DNA of 53,157 nt from Caballeronia humi (GTDB lineage: Bacteria; Pseudomonadota; Gammaproteobacteria; Burkholderiales; Burkholderiaceae), in assembly GCF_001544475.1 (NCBI RefSeq), contig NZ_FCNW02000045.1:1-53157 (forward strand), in the 5' to 3' direction. Position 1 is the stretch's first letter. Each line of letters starts with the position of its first letter. The notes below the pieces were generated by a model that worked only from the letters and a program-made list of their open reading frames with translations, was not told the origin of the DNA and ran no database searches. Positions 27,405 to 36,738 of the stretch are shown here, piece after piece. Position numbers and translations under genes: made by a program.

Positions 27405-28425
27405 GCGTCGGCTAATAGAAACGAACTGCCGTTTGACGAGCGTAGACTTAGCCGGGCCGCTGCCGCCGACGATCGCAAGCTTGCGTCTTGGATGCGCGTT
27501 GAAGGTCGCAGCGTGCGCAATCTGTCGAGCGGGCCCATAGCCGAACTCGACGTCGACAAATTCGCTGCCGTCCGCCGATACCATGAGCGGCTTCGCATCC
27601 GGCGTGTCGATCGCCACGGCGGCCGTGCGCAGCATGGGTCGCGATCATTTGCTCCTCGTCGACGAGCGCAGCGTTTGTGCTAAAAGCGAATCCGAGCGTG
27701 TTTACCGTGGTGCACGTCTGCACACTGGCACGAGGATACCGACGCTCATCGCGTGCCCGCAACCACGTGTTGCGCAGCCAACGACCGCCGCAATGCCGCA
27801 TGTGACAGCGACGCTGTACCCGACGTCCGGCTAGGTCAGCGCGCGCCGGTTGGCGGTACGGGCGCTGAGCTATTGGTCGAGCACCGATAATAAGCGCCGC
27901 GTTTCGGTCGAACAGCGAATGCGAACACTTGACGGTTTTATAGTTCGGAAGGCTGTAGACGAGCCGGCATCCCCTTGCGCTTCGACGCGTTTGACGGCGC
28001 GCCGCAATTGCATGCGGTAGCCGGTTAGGAAGAACGTGTATATACCGTACGCCACGAACGTCATTCCGATCTCGGCGATGAATCGAATCGCGTCGCCGGT
28101 CGCGAGAATCATGATCACCGTCCCGATCTCGATGACAGCGGGACGATCGTCAAGAGTACGAGGCTGCGCAGGACCCGGTACCCTTCCGTGCCCTTTTTCA
28201 CACCGCGCACGATGACGCCCGTTGCGCACTGCTCGCGCGTTTCGTGCAGGTGTCGCCGAGCAGAAGGAGGACGGCGTACGCAAGCACGAAGAAGAAAGCT
28301 CTCGTCAGGGCAGAAAGCCAAAGACGGCACGATGATTGCGGAGGGTATCCCGGCCAACCTTGGACGTGCAATGGGGAAACTTCTTGGGCCCGCCACGGCG
28401 GGCCTTGTTTTACCTCAAACAAGGC
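27405..28425 (-). pseudogene. ABC exporter (ATM1/HMT1-like permease-ATPase) relic
   Basis: Minus-strand pieces in several frames follow the order of a fused half-transporter. Near 28300 is a helix 'LTRAFFFVLAYAVLLLL'. Near 28200 is 'GVKKGTEGYRVLRSLVLLTI', and near 28120 'AVIEIGTVIMILATGD', followed by 'GIYTFFLTGYRMQLRRA'. Near 27540 is the start of the ATPase domain 'FVDVEFGYGPARQIAHAA' with a damaged Walker A, 'GGSGPAKSTL' (GSGKST expected). The rest of the ATPase domain is lost and there are several frameshifts. The gene is dead and lies convergent to the cytochrome operon. Confidence 0.7.
28387..28411 (+). terminator. Hairpin with T-rich tail
   Basis: Perfect 8-bp inverted repeat GGCCCGCC / GGCGGGCC (28387-28394 and 28397-28404; in practice 7 bp or fewer with a loop) followed by TTGTTTT. 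It fits a rho-independent terminator for plus-strand transcription, but no intact plus-strand gene ends here. Confidence 0.45.
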
Positions 28426-28440
28426 GCAGCTCGGCTCGAC

Positions 28441-29499
28441 TGTGCACCTCGAGTACCCGCCTTGAACCGAAGAGGCGCCTCCCCAGTGGCATGCAAGGTT
28501 TCCACTCTGGAGCTGTCACCTACGGTGCGGGAGGTGCGACGAGGCCGTCGTTATTAGCATGCGCGTTTACACTCGTGTCGATTCGACAAAGCCGGCGGCG
28601 TAGAAATTTCCGGTTTTCGACAAGCCGGCGTCGCCACCGAATTCCCACCTTGCCTGTCCGAAGCTTCAGGCGAGATGATCAGGCCGCTTTACAGAACAAA
28701 GCGCGGACTAGACCAATTGCCTTTGTAGCGAGACTTAGCGGTTTTCTGAACCGGTTGATCGTCCTTCACCGGTTCGCCGTCCCGGAAGGCAATGCCTTCG
28801 AGCAGCAGCTGGATTTTCCGGGCCGTTGACGCAGCGCCAGGTTTTCTCGACTTTCCTGTTCAGGGCGGAGACCCGACCGACCAAGGTCTGTCGCAATACA
28901 CAATTGCGCGTACGCTGGTGCGAAGGCGCAGGTCTGCCCGCGGCGTGACGCCGAAGGCGGACCTGCCGGGGGTGCCACGACAAGCTCGCCATGCGCTGTC
29001 GGGACGAAATCTGTCCGTCGAGGCAAAAGCCGCGATTTCAACGCCTTCCTAGCTGCGGCGCGACCCGCTGTGTCCACTCCCGCTCCGACTCCGCGCGCGC
29101 TTGGACCGGCGGGGAATCTCACGACGTCGTTGCGCATCCGTGACACCGGTACTCACTTGACGGTACCGCGTCGAAAACTTGGTCACGTCTCATTGAGGTG
29201 GCGGTGAGTTAAACATTGTCAAGGAAAAACGGGGCTACTGGGTGTGCCGCTATTTTGATTCGGCGAGTATCTATGCCCGGGTGAAGGAGTCTCGCTCGGA
29301 CCTCGGCAGAGCAAGTAGTGGAGCACCGGTGCCGGCGTCATTATCCGCGTACAACTTGCTCGCAGTCGTAAGCGGCGATCCCGCATTGTTTGCAGAGAAC
29401 CGCGCAATGGATTACTTTCCAACTGATGCACGTTCAAACAATCTCCCTTGACTACCTGAAATCAAAATGGGCCGAAAGTAGGTTCTAATCGGAGGCAAC
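28441..29499. other. No supported gene
   Basis: Several frames of 70-210 residues overlap on both strands, none with a ribosome binding site plus motif. Around 28575-28640 an imperfect direct repeat (GACAAAGCCGGCGGCG and GACAAGCCGGCGTCG) is visible. The last 50 bases form the leader of the histidine kinase with GGAGG. Confidence 0.3.
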
Positions 29500-30717
29500 A
29501 TGGATTTTGCCCGAACCGCAACCTGGGCAACCGCAATTAAGAACTTGAATCCGGACAATGACCTCAGCGTCCCACTGAGCGATTTCCTGCGCCGCGGGCA
29601 ACACTTTGCCGAGTTCTGCGCGTTCTCGTTGCGCGAGTCGAGCTTGTGCGATTTTCTCGGCGAGGCATGTAAATGCGCCGCGGCAGCGTGCAACGCACCA
29701 ATGGCGAAGGTTCTCCAGCTGGGGAAGAGCGCGAATCGGCTCACCGTAATCGCGCAGTGGGGCATGGGCCACGACGTCGTGGGCAGCGATGCAGGTTTGG
29801 CCGAGGAGGGGAACCCGCCCGGCCAGGCACTCGTTGAGGGTACGCCCGTCGTCGTCCCAGATCTATCCGAATGGCCAGACGCCCGGGTGCCCGAGTTGCT
29901 CCGGCGATTTGACGTCACTACGTCCATTAATCTTCCGCTGATCGGGAGGAGCGGGCCGTTCGGCATCCTCGAGGTAGACTATCCTCAGGCATATCAGGTG
30001 GGGCCGGTCGAAATTTCCTTTCTCGCCGCAGTCGCCTCCGTCGCAGCTGAAGGCATCGAGCTCATGTCCCAGCGAGAGGCGCTAACGGTTCAGCGCGACC
30101 TTAAGGAGGTATTGCTTCGGGAGCAGCAGCATCGCATTCGCAACAACTTCCAGTCGATCGCTAACCTACTCAGTATCAACGCCGTCAAAACCAAAGATGA
30201 CGCGGCTAGACGCGGCTTCCAGTCCGTTGAGCGGCGCGTATTCGCGCTCGCCTCGATGTACGATCACCTTCTAGGGTTGCACGAACAGCGCGACGAGGTG
30301 GACCTAAGTCGATACTTGGGCTCTCTTTGCGACGACCTGCAACAATTTTACGCATTGAAGGAACAAGGAATCTCGCTCCACTGCAACCGACGCCTAGGCA
30401 TGACGGTCGACCTCAATACCTGCACGACGGTAGGAACCGTAGTCAACGAACTTGTTGCCAACGCGATTGAGCATGCGTTCCCGGATGGTGTCGGTCGAAT
30501 CGAAGTAGCGTTGACTTCCAACCGGGAAGGCTCCGTTGAAATATGCGTTGGCGATAACGGTCGAGGAACTCGCGTTGAGCAGTGCAATGGAACCGGTCTG
30601 CAAACCGCACGTCAACTCGTTACCCATGTGGGCGGCACTCTCACACTGCAGAGTGACCCCGGGAAAGGCGCACTTTGGACCATTAGCCTGCCGTCGAAGG
30701 GACATAGCGCCGCGTAA
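29500..30717 (+). CDS. Sensor histidine kinase: GAF plus HisKA_2/HATPase
   Basis: 405 residues, soluble. A GAF-type sensor domain spans about 45-190 ('RESSLCDFLGEACKCAAAAC', 'GQALVEGTPVVVPDLSEW', 'SINLPLIGRSGPFGILEVDY'). The HisKA_2 dimerisation/phospho-acceptor box is 'LLREQQHRIRNNFQSIANLL' (acceptor His in QHRIRNN). The ATPase domain shows the N box 'VNELVANAIEHAFPDG', the G1 box 'VGDNGRG' and the G2 region 'GTGLQTARQLV', ending 'DPGKGALWTISLP'. This class often serves general stress or light/redox signalling. GGAGG precedes the ATG. No partner regulator adjoins; the receiver-only protein at 20612 is the nearest candidate. The GAF domain has no obvious chromophore cysteine context that I can confirm. 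Confidence 0.92.
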   Translation: MDFARTATWATAIKNLNPDNDLSVPLSDFLRRGQHFAEFCAFSLRESSLCDFLGEACKCAAAACNAPMAKVLQLGKSANRLTVIAQWGMGHDVVGSDAGLAEEGNPPGQALVEGTPVVVPDLSEWPDARVPELLRRFDVTTSINLPLIGRSGPFGILEVDYPQAYQVGPVEISFLAAVASVAAEGIELMSQREALTVQRDLKEVLLREQQHRIRNNFQSIANLLSINAVKTKDDAARRGFQSVERRVFALASMYDHLLGLHEQRDEVDLSRYLGSLCDDLQQFYALKEQGISLHCNRRLGMTVDLNTCTTVGTVVNELVANAIEHAFPDGVGRIEVALTSNREGSVEICVGDNGRGTRVEQCNGTGLQTARQLVTHVGGTLTLQSDPGKGALWTISLPSKGHSAA

Positions 30718-30915
30718 GCGAAGAGAAAGACAAAGCCACCGGAAATAGCATACGGCGATCATCTTGTAGTCAGCGGTGCTCTGGACAGTGTGCAAGTATG
30801 GTCGCGGCCGTCTCCAGGGGCGCGCTTGCTCGAGTCCGCTTCCACGTGATCCGGCATCAGTTCTCGCTTTGCCAAGACTTCTTAGACGCCGGGACAAACG
30901 CACACGGCCAGGATT

Positions 30916-31764
30916 TCAGGCAGCGTCGCCGTCTGTTATTTCCGGGGCGATCGCCGCATGGTTAATGAGGGCAACGAGCGACATTCCTCCGATCACATTG
31001 CCGCTGAATGTCGGAAGAAGAAACACGAGGAAGTAGTCGCTGAGGCTCGCAGTCCCGCTCATTACGGCATACATAGCCTCTACCGATCCCGCGATCACGT
31101 GGGACAACTTGCAGACGGCAACGACATAGGTCACTAGCAAAATGGTAAGGAGTCGAGCCGATCGCGCGCTCGGTAAAAGCCACACCATTAGCGCGATCAG
31201 CCAGCCTGCGAACACCGCGCGCACCACCGTCACTTCGAAACTGCCTGAAAACGGCGCCTGCGCAATGTGATTAAGCGCGCCTTCGACGTCCGCTGAGAAC
31301 ACCCCCGGCAGCTGGAGCATCGCGGCAAAAATGGCCGTGCCGACGAGGTTCGCCCCAAGGACAATCCCCCATAGCCGTAGTGCCTTGCGAAAGGTATTGA
31401 GGTCGCGGCGGGTGAGCACCGGAAGGACAGCGCTCAGGGTGCTTTCGGTGAACAGTTGCTGCCGCCCGAGAATGACGATGACAAATCCGATCGTGTAGCC
31501 AAAGCTGTCCACAAGCGAGCGCCACGGGCTATCGGGAAGCGCGCTTTCGAGGACTGCCTGCGTCAGAAATGAAAAGCCCATCGACAGGCCCGCCGCCAAC
31601 GCCGACCAGGCGAGCGCCGAGACGGTGCGCTCCATAGCCGCCTCGCCCTCTTCCCGGACGATTTCATGGATGACGAGTGCGGGCGGCGTTGAGTGGTCGG
31701 CGGCCTGCTCTTGTTCGCCCTCGTCGAGGTGAGGTGAGTTGGAACCAGCCTGTGTGTCGGACAT
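30916..31764 (-). CDS. Formate/nitrite transporter (FNT) family membrane protein
   Basis: 282 residues. An acidic soluble N-terminus of about 45 residues precedes about six hydrophobic segments: 'ALAWSALAAGLSMGFSFLTQ', 'SFGYTIGFVIVILGRQQLFTEST', 'LWGIVLGANLVGTAIFAAML', 'VVRAVFAGWLIALMVWLL', 'LLVTYVVAVCKLSHVIAGSVEAMY' and 'FLLPTFSGNVIGGMSLVALINHA'. 'GRQQLFTEST' and 'FSGNVIGG' match the FNT half-helix loops. The long N-terminus and 'HVIAGS' region are closest to YfdC-type members rather than FocA/NirC. The substrate is probably a small monovalent anion or weak acid (inference). The Shine-Dalgarno before the ATG at 31764 is weak. Confidence 0.9.
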   Translation of the reverse strand: MSDTQAGSNSPHLDEGEQEQAADHSTPPALVIHEIVREEGEAAMERTVSALAWSALAAGLSMGFSFLTQAVLESALPDSPWRSLVDSFGYTIGFVIVILGRQQLFTESTLSAVLPVLTRRDLNTFRKALRLWGIVLGANLVGTAIFAAMLQLPGVFSADVEGALNHIAQAPFSGSFEVTVVRAVFAGWLIALMVWLLPSARSARLLTILLVTYVVAVCKLSHVIAGSVEAMYAVMSGTASLSDYFLVFLLPTFSGNVIGGMSLVALINHAAIAPEITDGDAA

Positions 31765-32218
31765 ATAATCTCGTCGAGGGCATGGGGCGTAGAGAAGCGG
31801 CGGGACGTTTCCACGGCAGCCCTAAAGCCGCAGGAATGATGCCCGGACAAGTTCCCGGACCTGATATGACTGCGGCATGATTTCTCTGGCAATGCTCGCG
31901 ACTCAAAGGTCCCAGTTGCATCTCTCGTAATCCTGCTGCCGGAGATCGAAGGCGTTGTTGGCTCCAAATCCCGTTCATCGTCGGCTCGCGGTCTAATGGG
32001 CATACGCACGTTTCCGTGAACGATGCAACCGTCTGCTGCATGAACCCGCTGAATAACATATCCCGCGCTTCGTCCAGCCCGTCATCAAGGAAGCGTAGGA
32101 TGACATATAAGAGCACAATGAAGACGGGAAACATCAGCGTCGACAGGGGCTGCGACGTCACTCATCATCGGTCATTCTCTCTTCCTCATGACCCGCCTGT
32201 TTGAGTAGAGGTTTGAAA
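31765..32218. other. Divergent intergenic region; no supported gene
   Basis: Shared 5' region of the FNT gene (minus) and the small gene at 32219 (plus). The minus-strand frames here lack start sites. An AT-richer patch around 32050-32130 may hold promoter elements, but I cannot assign boxes. Confidence 0.3.
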
Positions 32219-32569
32219 ATGACGCTGGCTCTGAATCACGCACTTAGACGCATCTTTACAGCGGCGCAGTACTCGCGTGGATCTCATTGTGCTGACGGTC
32301 CGGCTGACGCAGCATATGAGAGCGGCAAACACGCTCTCGCCGACGTGGAAGACGACTGGTATTCCGAAGCGATCAACTTCCGGTTCTTGGCAAACGGAGT
32401 GTGGCATCGCGGCTTGATCACTTACGAGGCGTTGGAAATTCGGCAGAGTCACTGCGGGTTTCTAGATTCACCACTGGCCGTCTTCCTTTATTGCGCCACT
32501 GAGATTCGGCTGACAGCGGCGGGCGAGTACCGTCTACGTCAACGGGAACCGATAGTGCTCGTGCATTAA
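32219..32569 (+). CDS. Small hypothetical protein, DUF1488-like
   Basis: 116 residues from ATG 32219 (an in-frame start at 32201 also exists). A central stretch 'INFRFLANGVWHRGLITYEALE' followed later by 'RQREPIVL' resembles the DUF1488 layout (a short beta-rich protein with 'LVDGKxVxCxIxxEALE' and a terminal 'PIVL'). The expected 'FGA' after EALE is missing and the middle is divergent, so it may be a decaying member. It stands alone, downstream of the divergent FNT gene. Function unknown. Confidence 0.45.
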   Translation: MTLALNHALRRIFTAAQYSRGSHCADGPADAAYESGKHALADVEDDWYSEAINFRFLANGVWHRGLITYEALEIRQSHCGFLDSPLAVFLYCATEIRLTAAGEYRLRQREPIVLVH

Positions 32570-32891
32570 GTGATCTAGTGCGCGGCCGCCCGGTTGCAAG
32601 CTCTAGTCGCGGGCGCTAAGCCCCCATACATAACGGTCCCAATGCGTGCAGGCGCCTCCTCTACGCCGAGTGCCATTCGCATCTTCCGTCAGCGCCCTTT
32701 CGTGCTGGCCGCGTTGCAATCGCAAACCGCGTTGCTCGCCACGGGGAATCAGTCGCGGCGAAAGCACCCTTCGGATGTCGATCTCTGTGCTCCGGAGGCT
32801 TGTGCAAGCAGGCCATATTAGGACTTGTCAATCCGGTACCGCCGGAGGCTGATTTTTGCCGGTACGCAGACTCGTTTCGGCTGCTCTTGGT
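32570..32891. other. Convergent intergenic region; nothing recognised
   Basis: Lies between two convergent small genes. Frames here are short and without start sites. No clear terminator stem with T-run was found. Confidence 0.3.
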
Positions 32892-33188
32892 CTAAAGTTC
32901 CGGGTTGGTAATATCGCCTTCAACGATTGAATGAGCCACTGCTTCCGCAGCTGCTACTCCCTCGTGCTTTGTTGGAAACGGTCCAAGCGAGGGAGCGCCA
33001 GCAAAAGGAAACAGCAGTCTGTTGTCCGTCTTTCGAACCACCTTAAGCGTGCCGTAATAGCCGCCGCCGGGGCTCGGTCGATAGGATGCGTAAACGGCGT
33101 AGTCGTCGGCGGTCATTCCGGGGAGCGGCGGCACTATCAGCTTACTATGAAAGAGCTTCGGTTTTCCTATCCTCTTACCAAATGGCAT
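32892..33188 (-). CDS. Small conserved Burkholderiaceae protein (DUF6723-like)
   Basis: 98 residues, starting at ATG 33188 with GGGAGA upstream; the longer reading to 33362 has no such site. It begins MPFGKRIGKPKLFHSKL and contains 'DDYAVYASYRPSPGGGYYGTLKVVRKTDNRLLFPFAG', then 'EGVAAAEAVAHSIVEGDI'. This beta-sheet-then-helix pattern is one I associate with small Burkholderia proteins grouped as DUF6723 (recalled, not checked). No signal peptide. Function unknown. Confidence 0.7.
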   Translation of the reverse strand: MPFGKRIGKPKLFHSKLIVPPLPGMTADDYAVYASYRPSPGGGYYGTLKVVRKTDNRLLFPFAGAPSLGPFPTKHEGVAAAEAVAHSIVEGDITNPEL

Positions 33189-33724
33189 GGCAAATCTCCC
33201 GTTCCTGCGCACAACGCGTCGCCAGCAACATAAGAACATCAGACCATCCTCTTTGAGCGGCTGTAATCCGGCGGGGGCAACGATCGTCGCCGAGGCCTGG
33301 TGTCTGTCTCGTCTAAACCCTCCGTTCTTCCAAACTCCTCCCAGCGAATGCTGAGCTCGCAACCGCCGGACTTAGACCGGTCGCGAGGCAGTGAGCAAAC
33401 GGCATGCCGACTTTGAAAGCGTCCGCTATTCCTTTAATTTCTGATTGAACTTGAGGCCAGGCCTTGGGAGGAACCGACGCTCGCATACGCGTGGAGCAGC
33501 TCAGAATGCGCATCTCGTTATCAAAGGCCGGTGCTGCACTGCTTTACACACCGATTGTAAGAACGCGCTCGCTGCCTATAGCGTTCGCAATAAATTGCTT
33601 CGCCTGTTAGACGAACAAACGGTTATGCCGGTTTTGTCGCGAGTGGCACAACGAATGCTGACCGCGCTTAGCCGTCTAGCGCTGTCACGGCCTCCAACCG
33701 ATCGTTCGACCAGGATCTCTTAAC
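33189..33724. other. Upstream region of the glycan operon
   Basis: No gene supported. It should hold the promoter for the eight-gene operon starting at 33725. One possible sigma70-like pair is TTGTAA (33555-33560) and TATAGC (33577-33582) with a 16-base spacer, a weak match. AGGAT lies just before the first ATG. Confidence 0.35.
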
Positions 33725-35017
33725 ATGAAGATCGCATTGATCAGCGAGCATGCGTCGCCTCTTGCGGTTGCGGGAGGAGTTGATAGCGGCGGTCAAAATA
33801 TCTATGTCGCCCACGTTGCGCGGCAACTCGTTCGCTGCGGACATCAGGTGGATGTTTTCACGCGTTGTGACCGGTCGCTATTGCCGCTCATCTCCCGCTT
33901 CGACGGTGTGCGCGTCATCAATGTACCGGCTGGTCCCGCGATCCAATTGCCGAAGGAGCAGCTTCTGCCGTTCATGGAAGAGTTCGCCCGCTACACGATC
34001 GAATTCTTTCGACGCGAAGAAACGCCTTACGACGTGGTGCACGCTAACTTCTTCATGTCGGGGCTTGTCGGATTGCACGTGAAGGCGGCACTGCGCACGC
34101 CGCTCGTCACCACGTTTCATGCGCTCGGCCGGGTGCGACGCCTCCATCAGGGCGCAAGCGACGGGTTTCCCGATGCGCGCTTCGGGATCGAAGACATGCT
34201 CGTGCAAGGCTCCGACTCCGTGATCGCCGAGTGCCCGCAGGACGAAGCCGACCTGGTGTCGCTGTATCGCGCGGACCCGGCGAACATCGATCTCGTGCCG
34301 TGCGGGTTCGACAGCGACGAGTTCTTTCCGATCGACCGCGCCGAAGCCCGCGACGAGCTGGATTGGCCGCAGGATCGCTTCATCGCGTTGCAACTGGGGC
34401 GCATGGTGCCGAGAAAGGGTATCGACAACGTCCTGCGCGGCATTGCCGCCTGCAACCGCGAGCTGGGCGAGGAGGCGCATCTTTATGTGGTCGGCGGTAA
34501 CTCCGACGACCCCAATGAGATCGCCACGCCGGAAATCGGTCGGCTGGCGGGCATCGCCCGTGAATGCGGTGTGGAAGAACAAGTAACCTTCCTCGGACGA
34601 CGTGCACGCCAGCGACTGCGCCTCTTTTACAATGCGGCAGACGTCTTCGTTACGACGCCGTGGTACGAACCGTTCGGTATTACACCGCTCGAGGCCATGG
34701 CGTGCGCGCGACCGGTAATCGGTGCCGATGTCGGCGGCATTCGCTATTCGATTGCACATCGGCAGACGGGGCTACTCGTGCCGCCGAAGGACCCTGCTGC
34801 GCTCGCGCACGCTCTAGTCGCGCTCAAACGTGACCCCCAACTTGCGTACCGCATGGGCGCGGCGGGCCTTCAGCGCGCGCAGCAGATGTTCACATGGCGC
34901 GGCGTCGCCGAGTCGCTGGCGTCGATCTACGCGCGTGTGGCAGGCGTCGAGATTGACGAACAAGCAGATGTTGACACAGTCGATGCGAGGCTCGCGGCGG
35001 GGAGCGCGTCCGCATGA
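33725..35017 (+). CDS. Glycosyltransferase family 4
   Basis: 430 residues, GT-B fold retaining glycosyltransferase. The N-terminal 'GGVDSGGQNIYVAHVARQL' is the acceptor-side loop typical of the sucrose-phosphate-synthase/MshA-like branch of GT4. 'TTFHALGRVRRLHQG' follows. In the C-terminal half, 'LQLGRMVPRKGIDNVLRGI' and the donor-binding 'WYEPFGITPLEAMACARPV' carry the usual E-x7-E pair. No membrane span. It is the first gene of the operon and overlaps the next by ATGA (35014-35017). The acceptor and sugar are unknown; relatives use NDP-glucose or UDP-GlcNAc. Confidence 0.93.
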   Translation: MKIALISEHASPLAVAGGVDSGGQNIYVAHVARQLVRCGHQVDVFTRCDRSLLPLISRFDGVRVINVPAGPAIQLPKEQLLPFMEEFARYTIEFFRREETPYDVVHANFFMSGLVGLHVKAALRTPLVTTFHALGRVRRLHQGASDGFPDARFGIEDMLVQGSDSVIAECPQDEADLVSLYRADPANIDLVPCGFDSDEFFPIDRAEARDELDWPQDRFIALQLGRMVPRKGIDNVLRGIAACNRELGEEAHLYVVGGNSDDPNEIATPEIGRLAGIARECGVEEQVTFLGRRARQRLRLFYNAADVFVTTPWYEPFGITPLEAMACARPVIGADVGGIRYSIAHRQTGLLVPPKDPAALAHALVALKRDPQLAYRMGAAGLQRAQQMFTWRGVAESLASIYARVAGVEIDEQADVDTVDARLAAGSASA

Positions 35018-35595
35018 GCAGCGCTGCGATCTTTCTCGACAAGGACGGCACGCTGCTCGAAGACGTCCCCTACAACGTCGATCCCAACGCGATGAAACTT
35101 GCGCCCGGTGCACGCGAAGCGCTCGCGATTTTTGCGGACCTCGGCGCTCTGATCTTCGTCATCAGCAATCAGGGCGGCGTCGCGCGCGGGCGGTTCGAGA
35201 TCGGCGCGCTCGACGGCGTCGAAGCGCGGCTGCACGAACTCTTCGCCTCATGCGGCGCGACGCTATCTGGTGTGTACTGGTGTCCGCATGACGCGCAGGG
35301 CACGGTCGCGCCTTACAACTGCGCCTGCGATTGCCGCAAGCCCGCGCCGGGCATGCTGCTGCGTGCCGCGCGCGAGCACGACCTGGCGCTCGAACGAAGC
35401 TGGTTCGTCGGCGACATCCTCGACGATGTGGAAGCCGGCCGACGTGCAGGTTGCCGCACGGTTCTCATCGACAATGGCAACGAAACGGTATGGCGCCGCG
35501 GACCGCTGCGCGAGCCGCACGTGTTCGCCGTGGACATGCACCGCGCGGCGCTCACGATCCGTGAATCGATGGCGAATCCCGAGGCGGCAAGATGA
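35014..35595 (+). CDS. gmhB: HAD phosphatase, heptose bisphosphate phosphatase-like
   Basis: 193 residues. GmhB removes the C7 phosphate from D-glycero-D-manno-heptose 1,7-bisphosphate during ADP- or GDP-heptose synthesis. HAD motif I is 'FLDKDGTLL' (Asp9, Asp11), motif II 'VISNQGG', motif III Lys in 'CRKP', motif IV 'FVGDILDDVEAGRRAG' (Asp134, Asp138). The zinc site of GmhB is present: Cys90, His92, Cys105, Cys107 ('YWCPHD' and 'CDCRKP'). Partner heptose genes (gmhA, hldE) are not in the window, so it either draws on housekeeping heptose phosphate or has a new sugar phosphate substrate. ATGA overlaps on both sides. Confidence 0.88.
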   Translation: MSSAAIFLDKDGTLLEDVPYNVDPNAMKLAPGAREALAIFADLGALIFVISNQGGVARGRFEIGALDGVEARLHELFASCGATLSGVYWCPHDAQGTVAPYNCACDCRKPAPGMLLRAAREHDLALERSWFVGDILDDVEAGRRAGCRTVLIDNGNETVWRRGPLREPHVFAVDMHRAALTIRESMANPEAAR

Positions 35596-36725
35596 ACGGC
35601 GAACCGATCCCCCTCACGCTCGAAGCGCACGCACGCGCGCCCGCAGTCACGCCTCATCATCGCGCGTGGGGCAGCGACGTCAAGCGCATCCTTTGCATCC
35701 GGCTCGACAATCTGGGCGACGTGCTGATGACGACGCCGGCCCTACACGCATTACGGTCCGCTGCGCCGCAACGACATCTCACGCTGCTCGCCTCGCGTGC
35801 AGGCGCGGCCGCAGCACGTCATCTCGACGATGTGGACGCCGTCATCGAATACGACGCGCCCTGGGTCAAGCAGGACGCGCCCATCGATTTCCACCGCGAC
35901 CTCGCGATGCGTGAGCGCCTCGCCGCAGGCAACTTCGATGCGGCCGTAATTTTCAGCGTCTACAGTCAGAACCCCTTGCCCGCTGCGATGCTGTGCCATC
36001 TGTCGGGCATCGGCAGGCGTCTCGCACATTGCCGCGAGAACCCGTATGGCTTGCTGACCGACTGGGTCGCGGAAACCGAACCGCAGCAGGGCACGCGTCA
36101 CGAAGTGGAGCGCCAGCTTGCTCTCGTAGCACACGTGGGCGCTGAAACAGAGAATGAGCGGATGCGCTTCAACGTATCGCCTGAAGACAGGGCGCGGCTC
36201 CGGCAGCACGGACTGGCGCTCGATGCGCCCTACTTCGTGATCCACCCCGGCGCGAGCGCGGCATCGCGGCGCTATCCCACCGAACGCTTCGCCCAGGTCG
36301 CGGCGAGCCTTGCGAGCCTCACCGGTCATCGCATCTACGTGACCGGCGGCCGCGACGAAGCCGCGCTCACCGCACAGTTGAGCGCCGCGCATCCGAACGC
36401 TGTCGATCTCGCGGGCACCCTCGACCTCGGCGAACTGGCCGCGCTCATTCAGGGTGCAAGCGTGCTCATCTCGAACAACAGCGGGCCGGTGCATCTTGCT
36501 TCCGCACTCGGCACGCCCGTTGTCGATCTCTACGCGCTCACGAATCCGCAGCACATGCCATGGCAAACACCGAACCGCGTGCTCTATCACGACGTGCCGT
36601 GCCGGTGGTGCTACCGAAGCGCCTGTCCCGAGGGCCATCACGCATGCCTGAACGGCGTGGCGGTGGAAGACGTCGTCGCCGCTGCGTGCGAACTCCTCGA
36701 AGCTCGCGACACCCTGGCACTTTAA
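35592..36725 (+). CDS. Glycosyltransferase family 9 (heptosyltransferase-like), first copy
   Basis: 377 residues of GT-B fold, with 'RILCIRLDNLGDVLMTTPAL' at the start of the conserved core, 'FVIHPGASAASRRYPTERFAQV' and 'LISNNSGPVHLASALGTPVVDLYALTNP' in the C-terminal donor site, as in ADP-heptose transferases. A Cys-rich tail ('CRWCYRSACPEGHHACL') is common in this subfamily. An N-terminal extension of about 30 residues precedes the fold. It follows the GmhB-like gene with an ATGA overlap, consistent with transfer of heptose or a related sugar. It is not one of the core LPS WaaC/WaaF types by neighbourhood. Confidence 0.92.
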   Translation: MNGEPIPLTLEAHARAPAVTPHHRAWGSDVKRILCIRLDNLGDVLMTTPALHALRSAAPQRHLTLLASRAGAAAARHLDDVDAVIEYDAPWVKQDAPIDFHRDLAMRERLAAGNFDAAVIFSVYSQNPLPAAMLCHLSGIGRRLAHCRENPYGLLTDWVAETEPQQGTRHEVERQLALVAHVGAETENERMRFNVSPEDRARLRQHGLALDAPYFVIHPGASAASRRYPTERFAQVAASLASLTGHRIYVTGGRDEAALTAQLSAAHPNAVDLAGTLDLGELAALIQGASVLISNNSGPVHLASALGTPVVDLYALTNPQHMPWQTPNRVLYHDVPCRWCYRSACPEGHHACLNGVAVEDVVAAACELLEARDTLAL

Positions 36726-36738
36726 ACAGGTAGAAGCC

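Noticed and set aside
33878..34759. Long antisense frame (about 290 residues) across the GT4 gene
   Set aside because: Mirror frame produced by high GC third-position bias; the plus strand encodes a clear GT4 and the antisense product has no family features.
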